Source of the DNA: Endozoicomonas gorgoniicola
Lineage (GTDB): Bacteria; Pseudomonadota; Gammaproteobacteria; Pseudomonadales; Endozoicomonadaceae
Direction of reading: 5' to 3'
Length of the DNA: 64,000 nucleotides
Assembly (NCBI RefSeq): GCF_025562715.2
Contig: NZ_JAPFCC010000001.1
Span: 5,011,501-5,075,500, forward strand
Under the pieces are notes generated by a model. It did no database searches and was not told the origin of the DNA. It saw nothing but the letters and a program-made list of their open reading frames with translations. The position numbers and the translations under genes are program-made. This document shows, piece after piece, positions 38,592 through 51,383 of the stretch (within the stretch, counting starts at the first letter, position 1; every line of letters begins with the position of its first letter).

Positions 38592-40681
38592 TGAGTAAAC
38601 AAGATTTCCTGGTTGAGCTGGGTACAGAAGAACTGCCACCAAAAGCTTTGAAAAAGCTGTCTGCTGCCTTCACTGACGGCATTATTGATGGTCTGAAAGA
38701 CGCACAACTGTCCTTTGATGGCTTTGAGTCTTTCGCTGCACCACGTCGACTGGCACTGCTGGTAAAAGGTCTGGAAACTGCCCAGCCTGACCAGAAACTG
38801 GAACGTCGTGGTCCTGCGGTTAAGGCAGCCTTTGATGCTGAGGGTAACCCAACCCGTGCCGCTGAAGGTTTTGCCCGCTCTAACGGTGTCACCGTTGAGC
38901 AGCTGGAGCAACAGGAAACCCCGAAAGGTGCCTGGCTGGTTTTCCGCGCTATTCAGCCGGGACTGCAAACCAAAGAACTGCTACCTGAAATCGTCTCCAG
39001 ATCACTGGCGGCTCTGCCGATTCCCAAGCGTATGCGCTGGGGTGCCAGCCGGGCTGAATTTGTTCGTCCGGTTCACTGGCTGGTGATGCTGATGGATTCT
39101 GAAGTCGTCGATTGCGAAATCCTTGGATTGAAAAGCGGCAATACCACCAGAGGCCACCGCTTCCATGCCAACAAAGCGCTGACCATTAACGCAGCGGCAG
39201 ATTACCAGAAGCTGCTGCTGGAAGAAGGTAAGGTCGTTGCCGACTTTGCAGCTCGCCGCAGAACCATTAAAACCAAAGTGAACGAAGTAGCTGCTGCCGC
39301 TGGCGGTACTGCGGTGATCGATGAAGACCTGCTGGACGAAGTGACGGCCTTGAACGAATGGCCTGTGCCTCTGTCCGGTCAGTTCGATAAAGCGTTTCTG
39401 GAAGTACCGGCAGAAGCCTTGATCTCTTCCATGAAAGCGCATCAGAAATACTTTCATATGGTAGATGCGGAAGGTCAGCTGATGCCTTACTTCATCACTG
39501 TGTCCAATATTGAAAGTCTTGACCCGACTCATGTGGTGGAAGGTAACGAAAAAGTTATCCGCCCACGTCTGGCTGACGCCAGGTTCTTCTTCGATACCGA
39601 CAAGAAGACCACACTGGAAGCCCGCCGCGAGAATCTGAAGCCTGTTGTATTCCAGCAGCAGTTAGGTTCTGTTTATGACAAGACGGACCGTATCGCCCGT
39701 CTGGCCGCTTTTATCGCTGAACAGGAAGGTGGACAGCCTGAGCTGGCTAAACGTGCCGGTGAACTGTGCAAGTCTGACCTGAACTCTGAAATGGTTCTGG
39801 AGTTCCCGGAACTGCAAGGCATCATGGGGCAATACTACGGTGCCTTTGACGGTGAGGCAGAAGAGGTGTGCGTCGCTCTGAACGAACAGTATATGCCACG
39901 CTTTGCAGGTGATGAACTGCCGTCCAATCTAACGGGAAGCGCTGTTGCCATTGCCGACAAAATTGACACCCTGACCGGTATCTTCGGTATCAATCAGCCA
40001 CCCTCTGGCAGCAAAGACCCGTTTGCGCTGCGTCGTGCGACTCTGGGTGTTCTGCGTATTATCGTTGAGAAAAAGCTGGATCTGGACCTGCGGGACCTGA
40101 TTAATCACGCTATTGAAGGTTACAAGGCACAGGGCGTTGAACTGCCTGCCAGTGAAGGTCTGACAGAAACGATTCTGGAATTTATGCTGGAGCGTTTCCG
40201 CGCCTGGTATCAGGATGAGAATATTCCTGCCGAGGTGTTCCTGTCAGTCATGGCTCTGAAGCCTTCCCAGCCGTTCGATTTTAACCAGCGAATTAAAGCC
40301 GTTCATGCTTTCAGCCAGCTGGCTGAAGCCGATGCACTGTCAGCGGCCAACAAGCGGGTTTCCAACATCATGGCCAAAGCCGGTGATCTGCTGATTCCTG
40401 ATTCTGTCGATGCTGGCCTGATGAGCGAAGAAGCTGAACAGGTTCTGGCGAAAGCTCTGGCTGACAAGAAAGTAGAAGTTCAGCCTGCCCTTGAACAGCG
40501 TCAGTACAGTCAGGCAATGGAGAATCTCGCACCATTAAAGGACATTGTTGATAACTTCTTCGACAAGGTACTGGTGAATGCAGAAGACGAAGCCATTCGT
40601 CTGAATCGTTACGCTTTGCTGAAGCAACTTCGCAGCCTGTTCCTGCACGTTGCTGATATTTCGTTGTTACAGAAATCCTGA
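38591..40681 (+). CDS. glyS: Glycyl-tRNA synthetase beta subunit GlyS
   Basis: Beta subunit, 696 residues (E. coli 689), needed for tRNA recognition. N-terminal FLVELGTEELPPKALKKL, GRRLALLVKGL-like ALLVKGLETAQ, HRFHANKALTI, ISSMKAHQKYFHM, ITVSNIESLDPTHVVEGNEKVIRPRLADARFF and the HD-like domain followed by the anticodon-binding C-terminus are all present. It is coupled to glyQ and closed by a strong terminator. Confidence 0.97.
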   Translation: MSKQDFLVELGTEELPPKALKKLSAAFTDGIIDGLKDAQLSFDGFESFAAPRRLALLVKGLETAQPDQKLERRGPAVKAAFDAEGNPTRAAEGFARSNGVTVEQLEQQETPKGAWLVFRAIQPGLQTKELLPEIVSRSLAALPIPKRMRWGASRAEFVRPVHWLVMLMDSEVVDCEILGLKSGNTTRGHRFHANKALTINAAADYQKLLLEEGKVVADFAARRRTIKTKVNEVAAAAGGTAVIDEDLLDEVTALNEWPVPLSGQFDKAFLEVPAEALISSMKAHQKYFHMVDAEGQLMPYFITVSNIESLDPTHVVEGNEKVIRPRLADARFFFDTDKKTTLEARRENLKPVVFQQQLGSVYDKTDRIARLAAFIAEQEGGQPELAKRAGELCKSDLNSEMVLEFPELQGIMGQYYGAFDGEAEEVCVALNEQYMPRFAGDELPSNLTGSAVAIADKIDTLTGIFGINQPPSGSKDPFALRRATLGVLRIIVEKKLDLDLRDLINHAIEGYKAQGVELPASEGLTETILEFMLERFRAWYQDENIPAEVFLSVMALKPSQPFDFNQRIKAVHAFSQLAEADALSAANKRVSNIMAKAGDLLIPDSVDAGLMSEEAEQVLAKALADKKVEVQPALEQRQYSQAMENLAPLKDIVDNFFDKVLVNAEDEAIRLNRYALLKQLRSLFLHVADISLLQKS

Positions 40682-40692
40682 TAAACAGCAAT

Positions 40693-40721
40693 AAAAGAGC
40701 GGCAAAAGCCGCTCTTTTTTT
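40693..40721 (+). terminator. Rho-independent terminator of glyQS
   Basis: AAAAGAGCGGC pairs with GCCGCTCTTTT around AAAA, and the T-run continues to 40721. The next gene starts only 17 bases later. Confidence 0.9.
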
Positions 40722-40724
40722 AGG

Positions 40725-40730
40725 TATTAT
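40725..40730 (+). promoter_or_regulatory. Possible -10 element of gmhB (leaderless transcript)
   Basis: TATTAT lies 8 bases before the gmhB ATG, inside the 17-base gap after the glyS terminator. A start about 7 bases downstream would put the transcript's 5' end at or next to the ATG. No ribosome-binding site is visible. The matching -35 would fall in the terminator loop, so the assignment is weak. Confidence 0.3.
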
Positions 40731-40738
40731 GTCGGTCT

Positions 40739-41281
40739 ATGAACACACTGATTATTCTTGATCGTGACGGAGTGGTTAACGAAGACTCCGATAACTACAT
40801 TCGCTCTGTGGATGAATGGATTCCAGTTCCCGGCAGTATTGAAGCCATTGCCAGGTTAAGTAAAGCAGGTTATACCCTTGCTGTTGCAACCAACCAGTCA
40901 GGTATTGCCAGGGGGTATTATCCACTCTCTGAACTGGAAGCCATGCACACCAGAATGAACCAGCTGGTTCAGGAGCAGGGTGGGCATATAGACTGCATCA
41001 CTTACTGTCCCCATGGACCTGACGAAGGTTGCCAGTGCAGAAAGCCGGAAACCGGTCTGGTTGACCAGATTGAACAATACCTTAATATGTCCGCCAGTGG
41101 TGCCTGGTTTGTTGGTGACTCATTAAAAGACCTGCAATGCGCGAGGCGTAAACACTGCCAGCCAGCACTGGTAAGAACAGGAAAAGGTGAAAGAACTCTG
41201 GCAAAGGGCGAGGGGCTGGAAGGTGTTCCGGTGTTTGAATCACTGGCTGACTTTGTAGATCATTTGCTCGGGCATTTCTGA
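40739..41281 (+). CDS. gmhB: D-glycero-beta-D-manno-heptose 1,7-bisphosphate 7-phosphatase GmhB
   Basis: HAD-family phosphatase of ADP-heptose synthesis for the lipopolysaccharide inner core. Motif I is LDRDGVVNEDSDNYI, motif II VATNQSGIARGYY, the zinc ligands are in the cysteine loop CPHGPDEGCQCRKPETG, and motif IV is FVGDSLKDLQCA. Length 180 residues (E. coli 191). It begins 17 bases after the glyS terminator and has no Shine-Dalgarno sequence. plsC follows on the same strand and gmhA, an earlier step of the same pathway, lies just beyond plsC on the other strand. Confidence 0.95.
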   Translation: MNTLIILDRDGVVNEDSDNYIRSVDEWIPVPGSIEAIARLSKAGYTLAVATNQSGIARGYYPLSELEAMHTRMNQLVQEQGGHIDCITYCPHGPDEGCQCRKPETGLVDQIEQYLNMSASGAWFVGDSLKDLQCARRKHCQPALVRTGKGERTLAKGEGLEGVPVFESLADFVDHLLGHF

Positions 41282-41303
41282 CCGCCAGCCGCCTTCTTAA
41301 GCC

Positions 41304-41324
41304 AAGAGCTAAGAGCTAAGAGCC
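41304..41324 (+). repeat. Three-copy 7-bp tandem repeat (AAGAGCT)
   Basis: AAGAGCT, AAGAGCT, AAGAGCC lie in a row between gmhB and plsC. A related repeat in inverted sense (CTTTTAG units) lies at 42160-42180 on the other side of plsC. Confidence 0.75.
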
Positions 41325-41356
41325 ACAAATCGTGACAACATAGAAAAAGGTTTTAA

Positions 41357-42082
41357 ATGTCCGTTGTCGTATATAGTTTTAGAACAATTCTGCTTTACCT
41401 GGCTTTGACTGTATGGACAGTCTGCTGGTCGTCATTCATGTTGATAGGGTTGCCACTGACTCCTTTCAGAAAAAGACACATCCTGGTAAAAATCTGGGGT
41501 CATGTCACTATCGGCCTAACTCGCTGGATTGCAGGAGTAAAGTGGGAAATTAAGGGAAAGGAGAATATTCCGGACACTCCCTGTGTCATCGTCAGTAACC
41601 ATCAGAGTTCCTGGGAAACCTTCTTCCTGCAGACGCTGTTTACACCTCAAACCCAGGTGATAAAAAAATCACTGCTGAACATTCCTTTTTTTGGCTGGGC
41701 TTTTCGACTGATCAAACCCATTGCTATTGATCGTGATGACCCCAGGCGTTCTCTGCAACAAATCGTAGAGCAAGGCAAGCAGGCTTTGGAAAACAATGTC
41801 TGGGTCTTGATTTTCCCCGAAGGGACACGAATCCCTAATGGCGAGCTGGGTAAGTTTTCCCGGGGAGGCATTAATCTGGCTCGTAAAGCGGAAAGGAATA
41901 TCTTGCCTGTCGCACACAACGCCGGTAGTTGCTGGCCCAACACGTCATGGATAAAGCGTCCTGGTACTATCACGGTGCATATTGGTAAGGAAATCAGTAT
42001 TGAAGATAAAACGCCTGCTCAGTTGAATGAGGAGTCCAGGCAGTGGATTGAAAAGGCGCTTGAAGAAATGAACCACCGCTGA
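41357..42082 (+). CDS. 1-acyl-sn-glycerol-3-phosphate acyltransferase (PlsC family)
   Basis: Membrane-bound acyltransferase of 241 residues that makes phosphatidic acid or a related lysolipid acylation product. An N-terminal membrane segment (about 8-30) precedes the PlsC domain: catalytic VSNHQSSWETFF (NHxxxxD variant with Glu), the acyl-acceptor block IFPEGTRIPNG, and KRPGTITVHIGKEI. AAAAAGG lies 6 bases before the ATG. In Pseudomonas an equivalent gene lies between gyrB and gmhB, so position supports orthology. In the canonical motif the last position is Asp; here it is Glu. Confidence 0.92.
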   Translation: MSVVVYSFRTILLYLALTVWTVCWSSFMLIGLPLTPFRKRHILVKIWGHVTIGLTRWIAGVKWEIKGKENIPDTPCVIVSNHQSSWETFFLQTLFTPQTQVIKKSLLNIPFFGWAFRLIKPIAIDRDDPRRSLQQIVEQGKQALENNVWVLIFPEGTRIPNGELGKFSRGGINLARKAERNILPVAHNAGSCWPNTSWIKRPGTITVHIGKEISIEDKTPAQLNEESRQWIEKALEEMNHR

Positions 42083-42103
42083 ACATTTAACAATCACCCA
42101 AAT

Positions 42104-42143
42104 AAAAAATGCCCTCATTCCATCGGGATGAGGGCATTTTTTT
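42104..42143. terminator. Bidirectional terminator between plsC and gmhA
   Basis: ATGCCCTCAT and ATGAGGGCAT form a 10-bp stem extended by weaker pairs, with an A-run on the left and a T-run on the right. It lies between two converging genes and can stop transcription from both sides. Confidence 0.88.
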
Positions 42144-42159
42144 GTTTATCTATTTTCGG

Positions 42160-42210
42160 CTATTGGCTTTTAGCTTTTAGCTGTCCATACAGCCAACAGC
42201 CAACAGCCAA
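42160..42210. repeat. Clustered 7-bp repeats (CTTTTAG and CAGCCAA)
   Basis: CTTTTAG occurs twice in tandem at 42167-42180 and CAGCCAA three times at 42190-42210. The TTGGCT/TTAGCT words are the reverse-strand counterpart of the AAGAGCT repeat at 41304-41324, so a related repeat family flanks plsC. Confidence 0.65.
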
Positions 42211-42213
42211 ATA

Positions 42214-42792
42214 CTATTCCGCCATCAGCTTTTCAATCAGCTGAATCATGATGTGAATCGCTTTGATATGAACTTCCTGAATTCGATCAGCATAGCCAAA
42301 ATGTGGCACCCGTATTTCTACATCTGCCATTCCAGTCATCTTGCCTCCGTCCTTACCGCTTAATAAAACAACCTTCATGCCTTTTTTTCTGGCTGCTTCA
42401 ATGGCTGTGATGATATTTCCGGAGTTTCCGCTGGTGCTGATTCCCAGAAGGACATCGCCTTCAAACCCGACCCCTTCAATGTAGCGGGAAAAGACATGGT
42501 CATAGCCATAGTCATTGGATACGCAGGACAGGTGACTGACATCTGAAATAGCAATAGCCGGGTAGGCTGGACGATTATCTCGATAACGACCGGTCAACTC
42601 TTCCGCAAAATGCATGGCATCACAATGAGAGCCGCCATTGCCGCAGGAAATAACCTTACCTCGATTTTTAAATGAGTCAGCAATCAGTCTGGCTGCATCA
42701 TTAATGGCATTGATACAGCTTTCGTCGTTCAGGAAACGATCCAGCACCTGTTGTGCTTCTTCAAGTTCTTGTCGAATAAGTGACTGGTACAT
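42214..42792 (-). CDS. gmhA: Phosphoheptose isomerase GmhA
   Basis: Converts sedoheptulose 7-phosphate to D-glycero-D-manno-heptose 7-phosphate, the first step of ADP-heptose synthesis. SIS-domain landmarks are [47 protein letters not shown] and [27 protein letters not shown]. Length 192 residues is identical to E. coli GmhA. It is 15 bases downstream of gyrB on the same strand; relatives do not usually have it at this spot, while gmhB next door is in its usual place. Confidence 0.96.
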   Translation of the reverse strand: MYQSLIRQELEEAQQVLDRFLNDESCINAINDAARLIADSFKNRGKVISCGNGGSHCDAMHFAEELTGRYRDNRPAYPAIAISDVSHLSCVSNDYGYDHVFSRYIEGVGFEGDVLLGISTSGNSGNIITAIEAARKKGMKVVLLSGKDGGKMTGMADVEIRVPHFGYADRIQEVHIKAIHIMIQLIEKLMAE

Positions 42793-42807
42793 AGCGACTT
42801 CCTATCA

Positions 42808-46402
<3,595 letters not shown>

Positions 46403-46477
46403 GCACAACCCTCGGAAGAAAACAGCGACTTAACAGGATGTGTCGATATTTGAGAGCTGTGCATTTTCATACATTAT

Positions 46478-47581
46478 TTACAGACGCATCGGCATAACAA
46501 CGTAAGTGGAATCGCCACCTTCGGACTCTTCCAGCAAAGCACTGCTGTTAGGATCAGAAAGGGTGATCTTCACAGAATCACCGGAAATAACAGACAGAAC
46601 GTCCAACAGATAGCTGACGTTAAAGCCAATTTCGATAGCATCTCCATGATAGCTCAGGCTCACTTCCTCTTCTGCTTCTTCCTGCTCAGGGTTGTTTGCC
46701 ATTACCTTAAGCAGACCATCATTCAGAATCAGACGAATACCACGATACTTTTCATTGGACAGAATAGAAGCTCTCTGGAAAGCCTGACGCAGCTGTTGAC
46801 GATCACCCACAATAATTTTGTCACCACCGCGAGGGACGACACGATCATAATCCGGGAATTTCCCATCAACCAGCTTGGAAGTGAAAATAAAGTCACCGGC
46901 TTTGGCGCGGATATGGTTAGCACCCAGAGAGATATGCACCATCTCGTCACCTTCGGTAAGAAGGCGAGCCATTTCCATAATACCCTTGCGAGGCACAATC
47001 ACCTGGTGTCGATCCTGCTGATTAATGTCGGCATCCACTGCACACATAGCGAGACGGTGACCGTCGGTTGCAACAGCCCGGAGACAGTTCTGACTGACCT
47101 CTAGCAACATGCCATTCAGGTAGTAACGAACATCCTGTTGAGCCATAGCAAAGGCTGTGCGATCAATCAGGCGACGCATCCGGGCCTGACCGATGGTAAA
47201 GGTCATTGAGCCCGCTTCTTCTTCAATGCTTGGAAATTCATTAGCTGGCAGAGTGGAAAGTGTGAAGCGTGAACGTCCGGCGCGCACCTTAACCCTTTGA
47301 TCATCCTGAGAAAACTCAATCATGGCGTTCTCAGGAAGAGACTTACAGATATCCATCAGCTTACGTGCCGGAACAGTAATCTCGCCGCCTTCAGTGACAT
47401 CATCCAGAGAAACGCGGCCAACCAGCTCCACTTCCAGGTCTGTACCTGTCAGGGAGAGTTGGTCACCGCCCACCACCATCAGGACGTTAGACAAAACAGG
47501 TAGTGTCTGCCTGCGCTCTACAACGCCCGCCACCAGTTGCAGTGGCTTCAGCAATGCTTCCCGATTAATGGTAAATTTCAT
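46478..47581 (-). CDS. dnaN: DNA polymerase III beta sliding clamp DnaN
   Basis: Ring-forming processivity clamp, 367 residues (E. coli 366). Three repeated domains are visible: MKFTINREALLKPLQLVAGVVERRQTLP-type start (first 10 residues conserved), LIDRTAFAMAQQDVRYYLNG in domain 2, and the C-terminal hydrophobic pocket tail TYVVMPMRL that binds clamp partners. It lies 118 bases downstream of dnaA and 75 bases upstream of recF, in the standard origin operon. Confidence 0.98.
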   Translation of the reverse strand: MKFTINREALLKPLQLVAGVVERRQTLPVLSNVLMVVGGDQLSLTGTDLEVELVGRVSLDDVTEGGEITVPARKLMDICKSLPENAMIEFSQDDQRVKVRAGRSRFTLSTLPANEFPSIEEEAGSMTFTIGQARMRRLIDRTAFAMAQQDVRYYLNGMLLEVSQNCLRAVATDGHRLAMCAVDADINQQDRHQVIVPRKGIMEMARLLTEGDEMVHISLGANHIRAKAGDFIFTSKLVDGKFPDYDRVVPRGGDKIIVGDRQQLRQAFQRASILSNEKYRGIRLILNDGLLKVMANNPEQEEAEEEVSLSYHGDAIEIGFNVSYLLDVLSVISGDSVKITLSDPNSSALLEESEGGDSTYVVMPMRL

Positions 47582-47699
47582 CGCTTTCCTTTCTCTTGCT
47601 AGCTGGAAAAGAGCCGGTGCCCTTTTCTCAAATTCAATAAAATCTGTTGAAACTTTTATACCAGAAACTATTACACCAGAAACTACTGCATCAGAATAA

Positions 47700-49436
47700 T
47701 TAACTGGTCAAAGATCTCAACAGGTTCTTGTAGTCATCCCGAATCTCACTATCTGTACCCGTTAGCTCTTTTACTTTGCGACAGGCATGTAGCACCGTAG
47801 TATGATCTCGACCACCGTAGGCATCGCCAATTTCCGGCAGACTGTGACTGGTTAATTCCTTGGACAGCGCCATGGCAACCTGTCGGGGTCTTGCCACAGA
47901 ACGACTGCGTCGTTTGGATAAGATATCAGCAACTTTGATTTTGTAATACTCTGCTACTGTTCTTTGAATATTATCTATAGAGACCTGCTTGTCCTGCAAG
48001 GCTAAAAGGTCTTTCAGGGACTCCCTGATCAGGTCTATATCAATCTTCCTTCCCATAAAGTGCGCGCTCGCAATAACACGCTTGAGCGCTCCTTCCAGCT
48101 CCCGAACATTAGAGCGTATACGCTGTGCAATAAAGAAAGCCGCTTCATGGGGCAGGTCGACACGGTGCTGTTCTGCTTTTTTCATCAGGATCGCAACGCG
48201 GGTTTCCAGTTCCGGGGGTTCAACCGCTACGGTTAGTCCCCAGCCAAAGCGGGACTTCAGACGCTCTTCAACACCACTGATTTCTTTGGGATAGCGATCA
48301 CAGGTCAGGATCATCTGCTGGCCACCTTCCAGTAACGCATTGAAAGTATGGAAAAACTCTTCCTGTGACCGTTCTTTACCCGCAAAAAATTGAATATCAT
48401 CAATCAACAAAGCATCAACAGACCGGTAATAACGCTTGAAGTCATTGATAGCATTGAGCTGCAGAGCTTTGACCATATCTGCCACAAAGCGCTCTGAATG
48501 CAGGTAAACCACTCTGGCATTCGGGTTGTGCTTTACCAGAGAATTACCTACTGCATGCATCAGGTGAGTTTTACCCAGACCAACACCACCATAAAGGAAC
48601 AGTGGGTTATAGGCCGCTCCCGGATTTTCTGCCACCTGCCGAGAAGCTGCCAGTGCCAACTGGTTGGATTTACCTTCAACAAAAGTTTCAAAGGTGAACT
48701 GGGTATTCAAAGAGCTGTGATGCTTAATGGAACCTTCTACTTCAACCTGGCGGGTTGGTGTAACAATTTCCCGGGAAGGGTCTGGCTCTTCCGTTACAAG
48801 CCCACCCTCTTTAATAGAATCTTTAAGAGTGTCTTTCAGCGGATTAACTTTACGCTGCTTTTTAGCTACAGGTTTGGCCTGTGCTTCATCAACAGCTTCT
48901 TCAGCCATCGGCTCATCCACAGCCAGGGACTCCTGCATTAACAGAGGCTCGGACGCTCTGTTCACTTCCAGATTGTTCACCAGCTTTTCAGTAACGGTTC
49001 GCTCTTGTAGCTCAGAACCTGCCGCAGGGCTTTTCACCGAATCCTGAATCGGGTTGTGAAACGCTGGTTTAGGGGAAGGCTGTACCTGAACAGAAGCCGT
49101 TGAACGCTGAGCAAACTGCGAAGAAAATGAAGGTGTACTGCTGGCATGTGAAGACGTTCTGCTGCTGGAACGACGACTCAGAGATTGCGGTCGGCGGTTT
49201 GACACAGCCAGGGCTACAGCCGGTGGTTGTCCATCGGTCAGCTCATCGAGAATTTCCTCAACTCTCGGCAAAAACTTCTCCTTCACCCAGTCTGATACAA
49301 AGCGGTTAGGAGCCAGCAGACATAAGTCATGCTCATCCCCCATTACTTTTAGCGGGCGAATCCATGTATTGAACTGCTGCGATGACAGCTCATCCTGAAG
49401 AAGATCTATGCATTTTTGCCAGAGCTCAAGGGGCAC
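47700..49436 (-). CDS. dnaA: Chromosomal replication initiator DnaA with long linker
   Basis: Binds DnaA boxes and melts oriC. Domain I (1-75: [20 protein letters not shown]) is followed by an unusually long, Ser/Gln/Glu-rich domain II (about 78-242), then the AAA+ domain with Walker A GGVGLGKT (283-290) and Walker [10 protein letters not shown]. The C-terminal domain has [17 protein letters not shown] and the DNA-contact signature [15 protein letters not shown]. At 578 residues it is about 110 longer than E. coli DnaA (467), all in the linker. The start is GTG 49436, as in many gammaproteobacteria. oriC lies immediately upstream. Confidence 0.97.
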   Translation of the reverse strand: MPLELWQKCIDLLQDELSSQQFNTWIRPLKVMGDEHDLCLLAPNRFVSDWVKEKFLPRVEEILDELTDGQPPAVALAVSNRRPQSLSRRSSSRTSSHASSTPSFSSQFAQRSTASVQVQPSPKPAFHNPIQDSVKSPAAGSELQERTVTEKLVNNLEVNRASEPLLMQESLAVDEPMAEEAVDEAQAKPVAKKQRKVNPLKDTLKDSIKEGGLVTEEPDPSREIVTPTRQVEVEGSIKHHSSLNTQFTFETFVEGKSNQLALAASRQVAENPGAAYNPLFLYGGVGLGKTHLMHAVGNSLVKHNPNARVVYLHSERFVADMVKALQLNAINDFKRYYRSVDALLIDDIQFFAGKERSQEEFFHTFNALLEGGQQMILTCDRYPKEISGVEERLKSRFGWGLTVAVEPPELETRVAILMKKAEQHRVDLPHEAAFFIAQRIRSNVRELEGALKRVIASAHFMGRKIDIDLIRESLKDLLALQDKQVSIDNIQRTVAEYYKIKVADILSKRRSRSVARPRQVAMALSKELTSHSLPEIGDAYGGRDHTTVLHACRKVKELTGTDSEIRDDYKNLLRSLTS

Positions 49437-49444
49437 AGGCGCTC

Positions 49445-49492
49445 TCCTGAAAACGATCCTGATAACGAGCCCGACAGCGACCCGGAAACCGG
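49445..49492 (-). repeat. Degenerate 12-bp repeat just upstream of dnaA
   Basis: On the reverse strand about four 12-base units related to TCGGGCTCGTTA follow one another, ending 8 bases before the dnaA start codon, where the leader of dnaA would be. Confidence 0.55.
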
Positions 49493-49578
49493 ATGATGAT
49501 AAAGCTTATCACCCTGCCTGCTGAACAACTTTCTGAAAGGCTGGGTATTGCGAACAATTGTATCCTTTCGCCCAAAAG

Positions 49579-50019
49579 TTATCCACACCTTCCCTAGATG
49601 ATTGCAGAGCTGATCACCACTTTTTTTGTGCCTTTAATTCATATAGTTATCAACAGAAAAAGTCTGTCTTTAAGGTGAATTATTTATTAATTTTTTGCTG
49701 TGGATAGACCTGTTTACTAGCAGGGTAAATCCATAGGAATGAGCTGTGTATAACCAGTTGCATAACTTACCCTGTGCATAACTGGTTAGTTTATACACAA
49801 CTCATCCTCAGGTAAGGAACAGCTAAATACCGTGATTTCTACAGCTTGATACACAGGCCTTAGGCCTTGATATTACTGACAAAAGCCTGCTTATCCACAG
49901 AAAATGGCCTGCTAAATTACAATCATAAATACAAAACAACACTAAACAAAAAAAATATATATTTTTTTAATTTATGAACTGATCCTGATTTGTTAATCAG
50001 TGAAGGATGGGGTGGATAA
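49579..50019. other. oriC: Chromosomal replication origin oriC
   Basis: The 876-base gap between dnaA and rpmH contains a cluster of DnaA boxes. Perfect TTATNCACA matches are at 49579-49587 (+), 49745-49753 (-), 49773-49781 (-), 49791-49799 (+) and 49891-49899 (+). One-mismatch boxes lie at 49647-49655 (+), 49699-49707 (-) and 50011-50019 (-). The central part is a dyad: AACCAGTT at 49752-49759 against AACTGGTT at 49780-49787, with TGTGTATA and TATACACA outside. An extremely AT-rich stretch at about 49920-49980 is the likely unwinding element. Location between dnaA and rpmH is as in Pseudomonas. Confidence 0.88.
49920..49980. promoter_or_regulatory. AT-rich DNA unwinding element of oriC
   Basis: The stretch contains long A and T runs with ATATATAT in the middle and almost no G or C. 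It begins about 20 bases after the perfect DnaA box at 49891-49899, the usual place for DnaA-driven strand opening. Confidence 0.7.
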
Positions 50020-50192
50020 AATCAACTATGTTTTTTGGCGAAGAAAGAGAAGTTAATAATTAAGATCAAATGACAATTTTGTGAGTGTTGAATTTTTATC
50101 ATGAGTATCAAAAGCAGGGCTCTATAGGCTGGTGCTAATCAACATAAGGGCAACAACATGGGGTCCAGCGGCAAACTCTTGACAAATGCAAA

Positions 50193-50221
50193 TTGACGCA
50201 GATTGGTCAATTCCTTAGAAT
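50193..50221 (+). promoter_or_regulatory. Sigma-70 promoter of rpmH
   Basis: TTGACG (50193-50198) and TAGAAT (50216-50221) are separated by 17 bases, a near-consensus promoter about 90 bases before rpmH. A perfect TTGACA at 50179-50184 may be a second, overlapping -35. Confidence 0.75.
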
Positions 50222-50312
50222 GCCCGTCTTTTTGTATATCCATAAAGGGTGTACAGCGTCTTCCTGAGAAGATTGATTAACCAGGAATCGATTAACCAAG
50301 AGTAGTGTCATC

Positions 50313-50447
50313 ATGAAAAGAACTTTTCAACCATCTAACCTGAAGCGTGCTCGTTCCCACGGTTTCCGCGCTCGTATGGCTACCAAGAACGGTCGTGCTG
50401 TTATCAACCGTCGTCGTGCTAAAGGCCGTAAGCGTCTGAGCGCCTGA
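50313..50447 (+). CDS. rpmH: 50S ribosomal protein L34
   Basis: A 44-residue, very basic ribosomal protein: [18 protein letters not shown] at the start and KGRKRLSA at the end, as in all bacteria. It is the first gene of the rpmH-rnpA-yidD-yidC set to the right of oriC and has the promoter at 50193-50221. rnpA starts 21 bases after its stop. Confidence 0.98.
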   Translation: MKRTFQPSNLKRARSHGFRARMATKNGRAVINRRRAKGRKRLSA

Positions 50448-50468
50448 TTTAAGCAGTAAGACTGTCAG

Positions 50469-50882
50469 GTGAGCTTCGCTTTTAGCCGCGATAAGCGGTT
50501 GTGCTCAGCAGCTGATTTTAAGCAGGTATTTGACCGGGCTGATATCAAGGTATCCAGTCGGCACTTACTGATTCTGGCGAAAGTGAGTGATCACGATCAT
50601 TCCAGACTGGGTCTGGTAATTGCCAAAAAGAATATCCGTAAGGCCACCGGTCGAAATCGTGTCAAGCGACATATTCGTGAGTCATTTCGTCTGAAACAGG
50701 GCGAACTGGGTCATCTGGATATCGTAGTACTGGCACGGCGAGGCTTGGATGAGCTCGAAAACTACGACATAAACAAACTGCTAACCAGACAGTGGCACAA
50801 GCTGGCACGTCGTCTGGGTGAGTGGGAACAATCCAGGCAACTTGAGGCCAGACAGCCCAAAGTTGTGGATAAAACCACTTAA
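50469..50882 (+). CDS. rnpA: Ribonuclease P protein component RnpA
   Basis: Small basic protein of 137 residues that assists the RNase P RNA in 5' maturation of tRNAs. The N-terminal FSRDKRLCSAADFKQVF and the RNA-binding RNR motif GRNRVKRHIRESFR are intact. It starts with GTG 50469. The C-terminal 20 residues are extra and polar; the last codons contain a reverse-strand DnaA box (50864-50872). Confidence 0.96.
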   Translation: MSFAFSRDKRLCSAADFKQVFDRADIKVSSRHLLILAKVSDHDHSRLGLVIAKKNIRKATGRNRVKRHIRESFRLKQGELGHLDIVVLARRGLDELENYDINKLLTRQWHKLARRLGEWEQSRQLEARQPKVVDKTT

Positions 50883-51041
50883 CAATTTGGTGGACGTTGT
50901 AGAGCTGGGTGACTGGGGAGGTAGACACTGCCTCCAGTCGCTTGCGTCACCAGGGAAGGCTTTTGCCTTGATTGGTAAGCACAGCTTATGGAACTAAGCC
51001 TTACTGTCTCCTGAAGTCCAGGGTAGATTGAGTAAAAAGAC

Positions 51042-51383
51042 ATGCAAAACAGCGTGATACACACGATCAAAGATCTGCCGAGACTACTCGCCAAAGGTTT
51101 GATCCGGGTCTATCGCTATTGCATAAGCCCTCTTATGGCAGGGCGTTGTCGATTTTATCCAACCTGTTCCGCTTATGCTCAGGAAGCACTCGACAGCCAT
51201 GGTTTTCTGAAAGGCAGCAAACTCACTATTTTAAGACTGCTGCGTTGCCATCCCTGGCATCCGGGAGGCTTCGATCCGGTGCCGGAACCCTCAGACAGGC
51301 TCAATCGGACAGAATCAGACAATCATTCCCATCAACCAGAATCTGTGGCTCGGACATCATGGATCTGCAAAGAACACTCCTGA
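51042..51383 (+). CDS. yidD: Membrane protein insertion efficiency factor YidD
   Basis: A 113-residue protein that aids YidC-dependent insertion at the inner membrane. The conserved core is [20 protein letters not shown], then [12 protein letters not shown] and [14 protein letters not shown]. It has the usual amphipathic N-terminus. The C-terminal 25 residues go beyond E. coli YidD (85) and are polar, because the gene runs 25 bases into yidC in another frame. A 159-base gap separates it from rnpA. Confidence 0.95.
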   Translation: MQNSVIHTIKDLPRLLAKGLIRVYRYCISPLMAGRCRFYPTCSAYAQEALDSHGFLKGSKLTILRLLRCHPWHPGGFDPVPEPSDRLNRTESDNHSHQPESVARTSWICKEHS

